Below are positions 50,141 through 57,050 of a stretch of 64,000 nt of DNA, one piece after another. The position numbers and the translations under genes were made by a program. A model generated the notes under the pieces. The model had not been told where the DNA came from and searched no databases. It was given only the letters and a program-made list of their open reading frames with translations. Each line of letters starts with the position of its first letter. The stretch's first letter is position 1. The stretch comes from an uncultured Bacteroidales bacterium (lineage in GTDB: Bacteria > Bacteroidota > Bacteroidia > Bacteroidales > UBA932): positions 21,359-85,358 of the forward strand of contig ONJB01000003.1 of NCBI GenBank assembly GCA_900318015.1, written 5' to 3'.

Positions 50141-52633
50141 ATGGCCATCAGACAGGATAACAACGATCTCTCCTTCCTCGAGAAAAAGGATGCGAATTCC
50201 CTTTCCGGGAAGGACATTTTCTATACAATCCTCCGGAACCTGCACTGGCTCGTTCTCTGCGCGGCCGTATGCGCCGGGGTTGCCTACTATCGGAGCGACC
50301 GGGCGGACCGCATTTATGAGAGCCACGCCAAGATTCGCCTGAATTCCGTTACCAGGAACCGTTTGGAGAGCGGGTCAACGACCCTCGAGAACATCACCGA
50401 CAGACGTGTCGCCATCACGATGAACGCCATCAACGACGAGATTATCGTGCTTAAGTCGGAAACGCCTATGCTGGAGGTAGCCAAGCGGCTTAATTTGGGC
50501 ACGTCTTATTTCTACCAGACCAAACTTGTCAAGCGGGTACGGGACCTGTACCGGGAGTCTCCGATCAATGTCCAGATGCTGGACATCAGTGAAACGGATT
50601 ATGCGACGGCCATCGTCACCGTGAGCAAAGATTCGACATTCGTCATCGAGATCGGTGATTTCGAGCCCGTGCCAGGGCATTTGGGAGATACGGTATCGAC
50701 CAGCCTCGGGCGGATCAGTGTCATGCCTACCTGGGCCCTCCGCGAGCTTTTCTATGACAACCCGATTACGGTGCGTCACAGCAATATCAACAGTGTGGCC
50801 GAATCTTACCGTAACCGGGTGGACGTCAGCCGCAACAGCACCTCTGACGGTATTATCAACCTCTCCCTCCACGACACTTCTCCTCAACGTGCGGCGGACA
50901 TCCTTAACGAAATGATTTCCGTCTATAACGAGAATACCATCGAGGAAAAGAAGGAAATCATCCGGCAGACATCCGAGTACATCAACTCCCGTATCTCCCA
51001 GCTGGACCGCGACTTGGGGGCTCAAGAATCCCAAATTGCCAGCTTTAAGCGCGAGAACCAGATTCTGAACCTGAACGATTACGGGCAGTCCTACTTGAGC
51101 CAGAGCATCGAGACTCAGGAGGAAATCAACCGCATAAACGCCCAGATATCCCATGCTCAGTACCTGCAGCAACTGACAGCCTCCAATACGGAGAACAAAT
51201 TGTTCCCGGTGACGGTTGACATCAAGGACGACCATATCAACAGTACGATCCGCCGGTTCAACGAACTCGTTCTTAAACTGGATAAATACAAGGAGACAGG
51301 TACGACCAACAACCCGGTCGTTCAAGATATGAATACCGAGCTGGCTTCGCTCAAGGCGAACCTCAATCAGCTGCTGACATCCTATATTGGAGCGATGCAG
51401 CAGCAGATCGGCGGTGTCCAGGCCCTCAGCCAGATGGCGGCCGACAAGGTCCGTCAGGTCCCGGGCGGGCAGTTGTATATCGACAACATCGCCCGTGTCC
51501 AGGGTATCAAGGAGCAGCTTTACATCACGCTTCTGAGCCGTCGCGAGGAGATGCTCATCAGCCAGCCTTCCCTGACCGGCAATGCCAAGGTCATCGACAA
51601 GGCCCGTGTCAATAACAACCCAATTTCCCCGAACACACGGCGGAGCGTCCTGATGGGCCTGCTGATCGGTCTCCTCATTCCGGTCGCCATCTTCCTCCTG
51701 CGCCGAATGCTGGACACCAAGGTCCGGGTCCGCAAGGATGTCGAGGCCTATACCGATATTCCCATTCTGGGCGAAATTCCTGCCAAGGACAAGAAGGATA
51801 CCCGCGAACTGGTCGTGACCGACCAGGGACGAGATACCATGACGGAAGCCTTCCGTATCCTGCGAAGCAACATCGAGTTTACACGAGTGCCCGGCCAGAA
51901 GGCTACTTCCTACCTGTTCCTCTCCCTGATGGAAGGATCCGGTAAGACGTTCCTCACCACCAACCTGGCTGCCAGCCTCGCGCAGGTGGAAAAGAAGGTC
52001 ATCCTGCTGGACCTCGACCTCCGCAAGGGTACGCTTACGCACAATATCGCCAGCCGGAAGCTTCCGGGCTTCTCCACATACCTTTCCGCGAAGACCGACG
52101 ATTTCGAAAGCATCATCAGCCATGATGTCGTAGCTCCGGGTGTGGACACCATCCTGTCCGGTTCCCTGCCGCCGAACCCGGCTGAACTCCTGTCCAGCAA
52201 GCGGCTGGATACCATCATGGATTACCTGAGGGAACGTTATGACTTCATCCTGATTGACGCCGTTCCGGCAGGTATCGTGGCCGATGCCACCATCCTCAGC
52301 CGTTTCGCCGACGTGAGTGTGTTCATCCTCCGCTCCAACCTGGTGGACAAGCGCATGCTGCCTGACCTGCAGGAGCTCAAGGACCAGAAGCGGTTCCCGA
52401 ACATGATGATCATCATGAATGACATCCAGTTCAAGAAGCATCGCGGCTACGGCGGATATGGCTATGGCTATGGCTATGGTTACGGCTATGGTTACGGCTA
52501 TGGTTATGGCTACGGCTACGGCTATGGTTATGGCTACGGAAATGGTGACGGGAAGTCTGATGGCAAGAAACACCATCACCACCATCATCACAAGAAGGAA
52601 GAATCTTCCTCCGATACCAAAGAAGAGGCATAA
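50141..52633 (+). CDS. wzc: Wzc-like chain-length regulator/tyrosine kinase with Gly-Tyr-repeat tail
   Basis: This 830-residue inner-membrane protein has a first membrane helix at about residues 33-50, a long periplasmic Wzz/GNVR domain with coiled-coil regions, and a second helix at about 502-523. The BY-kinase domain has Walker A EGSGKT (598-603), A' ILLDLDLRKG (from 621) and Walker B FILIDAVPAG (D706). The tail has 15 tyrosines in a near-perfect Gly-Tyr repeat (residues 770-799), then seven consecutive histidines and an acidic end. Tyrosine-rich tails of such kinases are autophosphorylated to control polymer length. It forms a pair with wza 14 bases upstream. Confidence 0.95.
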   Translation: MAIRQDNNDLSFLEKKDANSLSGKDIFYTILRNLHWLVLCAAVCAGVAYYRSDRADRIYESHAKIRLNSVTRNRLESGSTTLENITDRRVAITMNAINDEIIVLKSETPMLEVAKRLNLGTSYFYQTKLVKRVRDLYRESPINVQMLDISETDYATAIVTVSKDSTFVIEIGDFEPVPGHLGDTVSTSLGRISVMPTWALRELFYDNPITVRHSNINSVAESYRNRVDVSRNSTSDGIINLSLHDTSPQRAADILNEMISVYNENTIEEKKEIIRQTSEYINSRISQLDRDLGAQESQIASFKRENQILNLNDYGQSYLSQSIETQEEINRINAQISHAQYLQQLTASNTENKLFPVTVDIKDDHINSTIRRFNELVLKLDKYKETGTTNNPVVQDMNTELASLKANLNQLLTSYIGAMQQQIGGVQALSQMAADKVRQVPGGQLYIDNIARVQGIKEQLYITLLSRREEMLISQPSLTGNAKVIDKARVNNNPISPNTRRSVLMGLLIGLLIPVAIFLLRRMLDTKVRVRKDVEAYTDIPILGEIPAKDKKDTRELVVTDQGRDTMTEAFRILRSNIEFTRVPGQKATSYLFLSLMEGSGKTFLTTNLAASLAQVEKKVILLDLDLRKGTLTHNIASRKLPGFSTYLSAKTDDFESIISHDVVAPGVDTILSGSLPPNPAELLSSKRLDTIMDYLRERYDFILIDAVPAGIVADATILSRFADVSVFILRSNLVDKRMLPDLQELKDQKRFPNMMIIMNDIQFKKHRGYGGYGYGYGYGYGYGYGYGYGYGYGYGYGYGNGDGKSDGKKHHHHHHHKKEESSSDTKEEA
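52460..52537 (+). repeat. hexanucleotide tandem repeat encoding 13 Gly-Tyr units
   Basis: Thirteen consecutive six-base units of the form GGY-TAY (GGC or GGT, then TAT or TAC) encode residues 774-799 of the Wzc-like kinase. The units vary at third positions, so the tract is not a pure microsatellite. Gain or loss of a unit would change the number of tyrosines by one without a frameshift. Confidence 0.85.
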
Positions 52634-52636
52634 TCC

Positions 52637-53614
52637 ATGGCGAATTTCGCATTGATCGGGGCGGCGGGTTACATCGCCCCCCGTCATTTAAAGGCCATCA
52701 AGGATACGGGGAACAACCTCCTGGCCGCCTATGACAAGTTCGACAGTGTCGGACGGCTGGACAGTTTCTTCCCGGACTGCTCCTTCTTCACCGAGCACGA
52801 GTTGTTCGACCGGTTCTGCTCCAAGCAGAAGCAGTCGGCGGAGCCGCTGGACTGGATGAGCATCTGCACGCCCAACTATACGCACGACGCGTTCATCCGC
52901 TACGGACTGCGCCTGGGCTGTGACGTGATCTGTGAGAAGCCGGTGGTGCTGAATCCCTATAACATCGACGCCCTCCAGAAGGTGGAAGAGGAGACGGGGC
53001 ACAAAGCCTACAACATCCTCCAGCTCCGCCTGCATGATGCTATCGTCGCCCTCAAGAAGAAGGTGGACGAGGGCCCGGCGGACAAGGTGTATGACGTGGA
53101 CCTCACCTACATCACCTCCCGGGGCAAGTGGTACTATACCTCCTGGAAGGGAGATGTCCACAAGAGCGGCGGTATTGCCACCAACATCGGTGTGCATTTC
53201 TACGACATGCTCCAGTGGATCTTCGGTCCCGTTCAGGAGAATATCGTCCATGTGATGAGCTTCGACCGGGTGGCGGGTTACTTGGGCCTCAAGAAGGCCC
53301 GCGTCCGCTACTTCTTGAGCATCAATGCCGACTGCCTGCCGGAGAACGCCGTCCAGGGGGAGAAGCGCACGTATCGGACCCTGTCCATCGACGGCAGCGA
53401 ATTTGAGTTCTCCCAGGGATTTACCGAGCTCCATACCGAGAGTTACCGGCAAATCCTGGCGGGGAACGGCTTCCGCATCGGTGAAGCGCGTCCCTGCATC
53501 GAGATTGTCAGCCAGATCCGAAACGCGACGCCGGTGGGCCTGGTAGGGGATTATCATCCGCTGGCCAAACTACCGTTGTCCCACCATCCTTTCGGCTGGG
53601 ATGACCGGCGCTAA
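52637..53614 (+). CDS. wbpB: WbpB-like UDP-GlcNAcA 3-dehydrogenase (Gfo/Idh/MocA family)
   Basis: This 325-residue oxidoreductase begins MANFALIGAAGYIAPRHLKAIKDTGNNLLAAYDKFDSVGRLDSFFPDCSFF, the WbpB/WlbA form of the Gfo/Idh/MocA fold. CTPNYTHDAFIRYGLRLGCDVICEKPVVLNPYNID has the conserved EKP. KWYYTSWKGDVHKSGGIATNIGVHFYDMLQWIFG carries the Lys and His of the active site. It oxidises UDP-GlcNAcA at C3 with NAD so that WbpE can add an amine. Its partners WbpE and WbpD are encoded 51 kb upstream at the left end of the window. It starts four bases after wzc. Confidence 0.9.
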   Translation: MANFALIGAAGYIAPRHLKAIKDTGNNLLAAYDKFDSVGRLDSFFPDCSFFTEHELFDRFCSKQKQSAEPLDWMSICTPNYTHDAFIRYGLRLGCDVICEKPVVLNPYNIDALQKVEEETGHKAYNILQLRLHDAIVALKKKVDEGPADKVYDVDLTYITSRGKWYYTSWKGDVHKSGGIATNIGVHFYDMLQWIFGPVQENIVHVMSFDRVAGYLGLKKARVRYFLSINADCLPENAVQGEKRTYRTLSIDGSEFEFSQGFTELHTESYRQILAGNGFRIGEARPCIEIVSQIRNATPVGLVGDYHPLAKLPLSHHPFGWDDRR

Positions 53615-53620
53615 CGCTTC

Positions 53621-54673
53621 ATGCATCCTTTCAGAAACCTGCTTCTGATCTCCCTGGGCAGGGAATCTTCCTTCCGGAAGGACCCGACGCCCAAGGATTG
53701 GGCCGTCATGTTCCGGATGGCCCGCCAGCAGGCGCTAATCGGCGTCTGCTACGATGGCATCAGCCGTATCCCTGAGCATCAGCGCCCTCCGCAGGATATC
53801 CTGGATTCCTGGCATCGCCTGACAGAAAAGATCGCCGAGATTCACAGCCTGCATCTGAAACGGACGGAGGAGATGGTTCCCATCCTGGAAAAACTCGGGT
53901 TTTGCGGGTGCATCCTCAAGGGTACTGCCCTGTCCCGGCTCTATCCCATCCCGGAGCGGCGGATGTGCGGGGACATCGATGTATGGGTGGCGGGCACGCA
54001 CCGTTCCATCTTGAAGGCCCTGCGGACATCCTATCACCCTTTCGACATTGTCTACCAGGAGTGCAAGGCCGATTTCTTCCCGGACGTGGAAGTCGAGATC
54101 CATTTTCACCCGGGCAAGATGTACAATCCCTTCCTGAACGCCCGCCTGCAGCGGTATCTGGAAAAGGAAACCCCCATCCGCGACGGGGAGACCCTGACGA
54201 TGCCAGAACCCCGTTTTGATGCCGTCTATTGCATGGCGCACATGTTCCATCATTATCTGGAAGGGGGTATCGGCCTGAGGCAGATGATGGACTATTATTA
54301 CACCCTCCGGGTGCTGGATCCGGCCGACCGGAAACCGGTCATGGAAGCCCTCCGCCACCTGGGCATGGGCCGTTTCACGGCTGCGATGATGGAATCGCTC
54401 TGGTTCAATTTCGGCCTGGAGGAAGAGTATTTCCTTTGTCCGCGGGATCCCAAACTGGGACGGAAACTCATGGAAGAGACCATCAGCGGCGGCAATTTCG
54501 GCGTGGGGGATCGGCGCAACTACCAGAAAGCCGACGAGAGCCGGCTGCACCGGTATTTCCGGAAATCCTCCCGCGTCCTCTCCCATTTAAGCCAATATCC
54601 GCGCGAGGTGATCTGGGCGCCCTACGCCCGCCTCGAGCATTATTTCTGGCGGCTCTTCCTGGGGTATCTCTAG
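53621..54673 (+). CDS. NTP_transf_5 family nucleotidyltransferase-like protein
   Basis: This 350-residue protein matches the uncharacterised nucleotidyltransferase family PF14907. Its features are LEKLGFCGCILKGTALSRLYPIPERRMCGDIDVWV, with the G-x-x-L-x-x-x-x-x-P-x-x-R-x-x-x-D-I-D pattern, and EVEIHFHPG. MAHMFHHYLEGGIGLRQMMDYY is the distal family motif. It is probably a nucleotidyl-fold protein with Asp residues for metal, but its substrate is not known. Members often sit at the edge of Bacteroidales capsule loci. It is the last plus-strand gene of the locus, and its TAG shares the CTAG at 54670-54673 with the stop of the converging upxY-like gene. Confidence 0.85.
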   Translation: MHPFRNLLLISLGRESSFRKDPTPKDWAVMFRMARQQALIGVCYDGISRIPEHQRPPQDILDSWHRLTEKIAEIHSLHLKRTEEMVPILEKLGFCGCILKGTALSRLYPIPERRMCGDIDVWVAGTHRSILKALRTSYHPFDIVYQECKADFFPDVEVEIHFHPGKMYNPFLNARLQRYLEKETPIRDGETLTMPEPRFDAVYCMAHMFHHYLEGGIGLRQMMDYYYTLRVLDPADRKPVMEALRHLGMGRFTAAMMESLWFNFGLEEEYFLCPRDPKLGRKLMEETISGGNFGVGDRRNYQKADESRLHRYFRKSSRVLSHLSQYPREVIWAPYARLEHYFWRLFLGYL

Positions 54674-55143
54674 TCTTCCGGGAGCGGGATGACGTCCTCC
54701 CGCGCAATATTCACCCGGGCGCAGATCAGCGTCTTGACACGGACGAGGAGCTGGACGCCGCTCGGATGTTCCATCACTTCCCCTTCGACATCTTTCAGGG
54801 GCCCGCGGATTACTTTGACGCGGGTCCCTTTCTGTATCGGGACGTCGGTACTGGTAACGGCATAGGGACACTCGGTCGTTACCCGGATAAATGCTTCCAT
54901 CTGGGATTCCGGGATTTCCAGTACCGAATGTGTCTGGCGGTCGATCAGGAACCGTCCCTTGATTTCGCCTGCATTCACCAGATTCAGGGCCCTTTCCTTA
55001 CCGGTATGGAGGAAAACCAGCGTGTTATAGGAGGGCGGGATGAAACATCCGACTCCGAGTTCATGCAGCCGCTGCGGGATCTTCTTCCACTGCCCCCACC
55101 GTGTGATGAGGGCGAACCAGCCGATATGCTGTCCGGAGTCCAT
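54670..55143 (-). CDS. upxY: UpxY/NusG-like transcription antiterminator
   Basis: This 157-residue protein begins MDSGQHIGWFALITRWGQWKKIPQRLHELGVGCFIPPSY, the NusG N-terminal domain as seen in UpxY proteins. VPIQKGTRVKVIRGPLKDVEGEVM follows, a KOW motif at about residues 103-124. UpxY proteins bind RNA polymerase and let it read through long capsule operons. Normally they are the first gene of the operon; here the gene is at the far end and points towards it. It is divergent from the AraC-type gene, with TACCTTTG (55158 down to 55151 on the minus strand) eight bases before its start. Confidence 0.88.
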   Translation of the reverse strand: MDSGQHIGWFALITRWGQWKKIPQRLHELGVGCFIPPSYNTLVFLHTGKERALNLVNAGEIKGRFLIDRQTHSVLEIPESQMEAFIRVTTECPYAVTSTDVPIQKGTRVKVIRGPLKDVEGEVMEHPSGVQLLVRVKTLICARVNIAREDVIPLPED

Positions 55144-55150
55144 GCAGTGG

Positions 55151-55178
55151 CAAAGGTAGTCATTTTTTCGTATCTTTG
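55151..55178. promoter_or_regulatory. divergent promoter region between upxY-like and araC-type genes
   Basis: The 39-base gap holds a -7-like element on each strand: TACCTTTG on the minus strand (55158 to 55151) and TATCTTTG on the plus strand (55171-55178). Both fit TAnnTTTG. No clear TTTG at the correct upstream distance was found for either, and both would give very short leaders or none. The two promoters would overlap and could interfere. Confidence 0.45.
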
Positions 55179-55182
55179 CGAC

Positions 55183-56061
55183 ATGAGCGACGTACTGAAC
55201 GAAATCACCCCGCTGTCCGAGAAGGACTTCTTCTACATCGTAGAGCGGCACAAGACCGAATTTACCTATCCTGTGCACCAGCACAAGGAGTTCGAACTGA
55301 ATTTCATCGAGGGTGGCGCCGGGGTGCGCCGCATCGTGGGGGACAGCGTGGAAACGATCGGGGACTACGACCTTGTGCTCGTGGGCGGCGACGATCTGGA
55401 ACACGTGTGGGAGCAGGGAGACTGCCAATCCAAGGATATCCGGGAGATTACGATCCAGTTCCCGCGCGACATGTTCTCGCCGGAGCAACTGGCGAAGAAC
55501 CAGTTCGCCGCCATCCGGCGGATGCTGCAGCAGGCGGAGCACGGCCTGGCCTTCCCGGTGTCCAGCATCATGAAGGTGTACCATATCCTCGATACGCTCC
55601 CTTCCCAGAAGGACCGCTTCCGGCAGTTCCTGCAGTTTCTGCTGCTGCTCAACGAGCTGGCATCTTCCGAAGACGCCCGCGTGTTGGCCAGTACCTCTTT
55701 CGCGCACGCGGCGAAGAGTTCGGAAAGCCGGCGCATCCTGAAGGTGAAGCAGTACATTGACGAGCACTACACGGAAACGGTCCACCTGGCGGACCTCGCC
55801 GACATGGTGGGAATGAGTCCGTCGGCCTTCAGCCGGTTCTTCAAGCTCCGCACCGGGCGGACGCTGTCGGATTATCTGATCGACATCAAGCTGGGCAACG
55901 CCGCCCGCCTGCTTGTGGACACGGCTAGGAACATTTCCGAAATCTGCTACGAATGCGGCTTCAACAACCTGTCCAACTTCAACCGCATCTTCAAGGCTAA
56001 GCGCGGGGTGACGCCCCGGGAATTCCGGGCCCTGTACAAGAAGAACAAGGTGATTGTCTGA
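55183..56061 (+). CDS. AraC family transcriptional regulator
   Basis: The N-terminal 90 residues of this 292-residue protein form a cupin-like sensor domain (YPVHQHKEFELNFIEGGAGVRRIVGDSVETIGDYDLVLVGGDDLEHVW). The C-terminal 100 residues are a two-helix-turn-helix AraC DNA-binding domain (YIDEHYTETVHLADLADMVGMSPSAFSRFFKLRTGRTLSDYLIDIKLGNAARLL, then CGFNNLSNFNRIFKAKRGVTPREFR). It probably responds to a small molecule or sugar. It is divergent from the upxY-like gene and could regulate it and the locus; no binding site could be identified. Confidence 0.93.
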   Translation: MSDVLNEITPLSEKDFFYIVERHKTEFTYPVHQHKEFELNFIEGGAGVRRIVGDSVETIGDYDLVLVGGDDLEHVWEQGDCQSKDIREITIQFPRDMFSPEQLAKNQFAAIRRMLQQAEHGLAFPVSSIMKVYHILDTLPSQKDRFRQFLQFLLLLNELASSEDARVLASTSFAHAAKSSESRRILKVKQYIDEHYTETVHLADLADMVGMSPSAFSRFFKLRTGRTLSDYLIDIKLGNAARLLVDTARNISEICYECGFNNLSNFNRIFKAKRGVTPREFRALYKKNKVIV

Positions 56062-56070
56062 GAAATTTGC

Positions 56071-56078
56071 TATCTTTG
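56071..56078 (+). promoter_or_regulatory. candidate promoter (-7 element) for the lipoprotein-rpoN operon
   Basis: TATCTTTG matches TAnnTTTG and lies 23 bases before ATG 56102, in the short gap after the AraC-type gene. A TTG at 56054-56056 is 14 bases upstream, closer than usual. The position fits transcription of the lipoprotein, SPOR, rpoN, miaB, glpK and glpF genes from here. Confidence 0.5.
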
Positions 56079-56101
56079 TATATTATTGCAACGTGGAAGG
56101 A

Positions 56102-56575
56102 ATGAAGTTTTTTCGGAAAATCGGGATCGGAGCCTTGCTCCTCGGGGTCCTGGCGGGCCTCTGGGGCTGCGACGTCGCGAAGATCAAGGATCTGAGCGTG
56201 ACGTCGGTCGGTGTCAAGTACCTGGTTCCCACCTCCTCCCGGTCGATGGACGCGGTCCTGCTCCTCGGCCTGGACAATCCTTCCATCTCCTTCACGGTGC
56301 AGGATGTATCGGGTGTCGTCAAGCATTACGACCGGGAAATCGCCCGCTTCACGGCCGGCGAGCTGCCGGTCCAGGCACGGAGTGTGCAAGTGTATGAACT
56401 GCCTTGCACGGCCGTCCTGGCGGAGAAGGTCTCCTTGCTGGACCTGCTCGCCATCGCGGCGCGGCGGTCCATGGAAGGCATGACGGCCGATGTGAAACTA
56501 CGGGTGAGCCTGAAAGGCGGGAAGGGAACCGTCCTGACCTTCAACGGCATCGACCTGTCCCAGTTCAGTGATTAG
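56102..56575 (+). CDS. predicted lipoprotein, possibly LEA type 2-like
   Basis: This 157-residue protein has a lipoprotein signal (FRKIGIGALLLGVLAGLWGC, lipid cysteine C20). The mature part is mostly beta strand (VTSVGVKYLVPTSSRSMDAVLLLGLDNPSISFTVQDVSGVVKHYDREIARF), with the alternating pattern of LEA type 2/WHy-like domains. The function is not known. The ATG at 56102 is set by the signal peptide. It is the first gene after the AraC-type regulator and ends one base before the start of the SPOR gene. Confidence 0.7.
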   Translation: MKFFRKIGIGALLLGVLAGLWGCDVAKIKDLSVTSVGVKYLVPTSSRSMDAVLLLGLDNPSISFTVQDVSGVVKHYDREIARFTAGELPVQARSVQVYELPCTAVLAEKVSLLDLLAIAARRSMEGMTADVKLRVSLKGGKGTVLTFNGIDLSQFSD

Positions 56576-56576
56576 C

Positions 56577-57047
56577 ATGATGAAAAGATTATTGGTCCTT
56601 TTCCTTCTCGCCCTGCTTCCGTGCCTGACGCTTCGGGCGCAGGAATACCGGGTGGATAACGGCTCCGCGCAGGTGGACTCCACCCTCGTGGGACGGAGCA
56701 TCCTGTCGGTCCTGGGTTCCGGCGTCACCGTGAACCAGAGCCGGGCGATGCGCTCCGCCTTTGACAACTATGTCTCCAACAACGCGTCCAAGAAATTGAC
56801 GGGCTACCGCATCCGCGTCTATTTCGAGAATGGCCAGAACGCCCGCAACCGCTCCGAGGCGGTTGCCAGGTCCATCTCCGGCGCCTATCCGGGCATCGGT
56901 GTGTACCGGACATTCGAAAGCCCCAACTTCAAGGTCTGCGTGGGCGACTTCCGGACGAAGGACGAGGCCCTGAAGGTATACCACTCCCTCAAGGGAGCCT
57001 ATCCGACCGCCATCATCCTCAAGGAGACCATCAATTATCCGCGCTAG
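56577..57047 (+). CDS. secreted SPOR-domain-like protein
   Basis: This 156-residue protein has a signal peptide (KRLLVLFLLALLPCLTLRAQ) and a C-terminal SPOR-like domain: YRIRVYFENGQNARNRSEAVARSISGAYPGIGVYRTFESPNFKVCVGDFRTKDEALKVYHSLKGAYPTAIILKE. SPOR domains bind denuded peptidoglycan glycans at division sites. This short form is common in Bacteroidales. ATG 56580 is an alternative start. It ends three bases before rpoN. Confidence 0.8.
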   Translation: MMKRLLVLFLLALLPCLTLRAQEYRVDNGSAQVDSTLVGRSILSVLGSGVTVNQSRAMRSAFDNYVSNNASKKLTGYRIRVYFENGQNARNRSEAVARSISGAYPGIGVYRTFESPNFKVCVGDFRTKDEALKVYHSLKGAYPTAIILKETINYPR

Positions 57048-57050
57048 GTT

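Noticed and set aside
52460-52537. Tandem repeat as a CRISPR array
   Set aside because: There are no spacers; the unit is six bases, is codon-aligned, and encodes Gly-Tyr within the kinase.
52580-52595. Seven-histidine run as a vector-derived His tag
   Set aside because: It is inside a native gene between the Gly-Tyr repeat and an acidic tail, uses mixed CAC/CAT codons, and the downstream genes are native.
50375-52687. Long open frame on the minus strand opposite the Wzc-like gene
   Set aside because: It is a shadow of the strongly coding plus strand, has no recognisable domain, and its histidine/valine-rich composition comes from the antisense of common codons. The plus-strand protein has complete kinase motifs.
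54229-55182. Long plus-strand open frame running into the AraC-type gene
   Set aside because: It covers the nucleotidyltransferase gene in another frame and the antisense of the upxY-like gene. The AraC protein starts at 55183 with the cupin domain, just after a promoter-like element.
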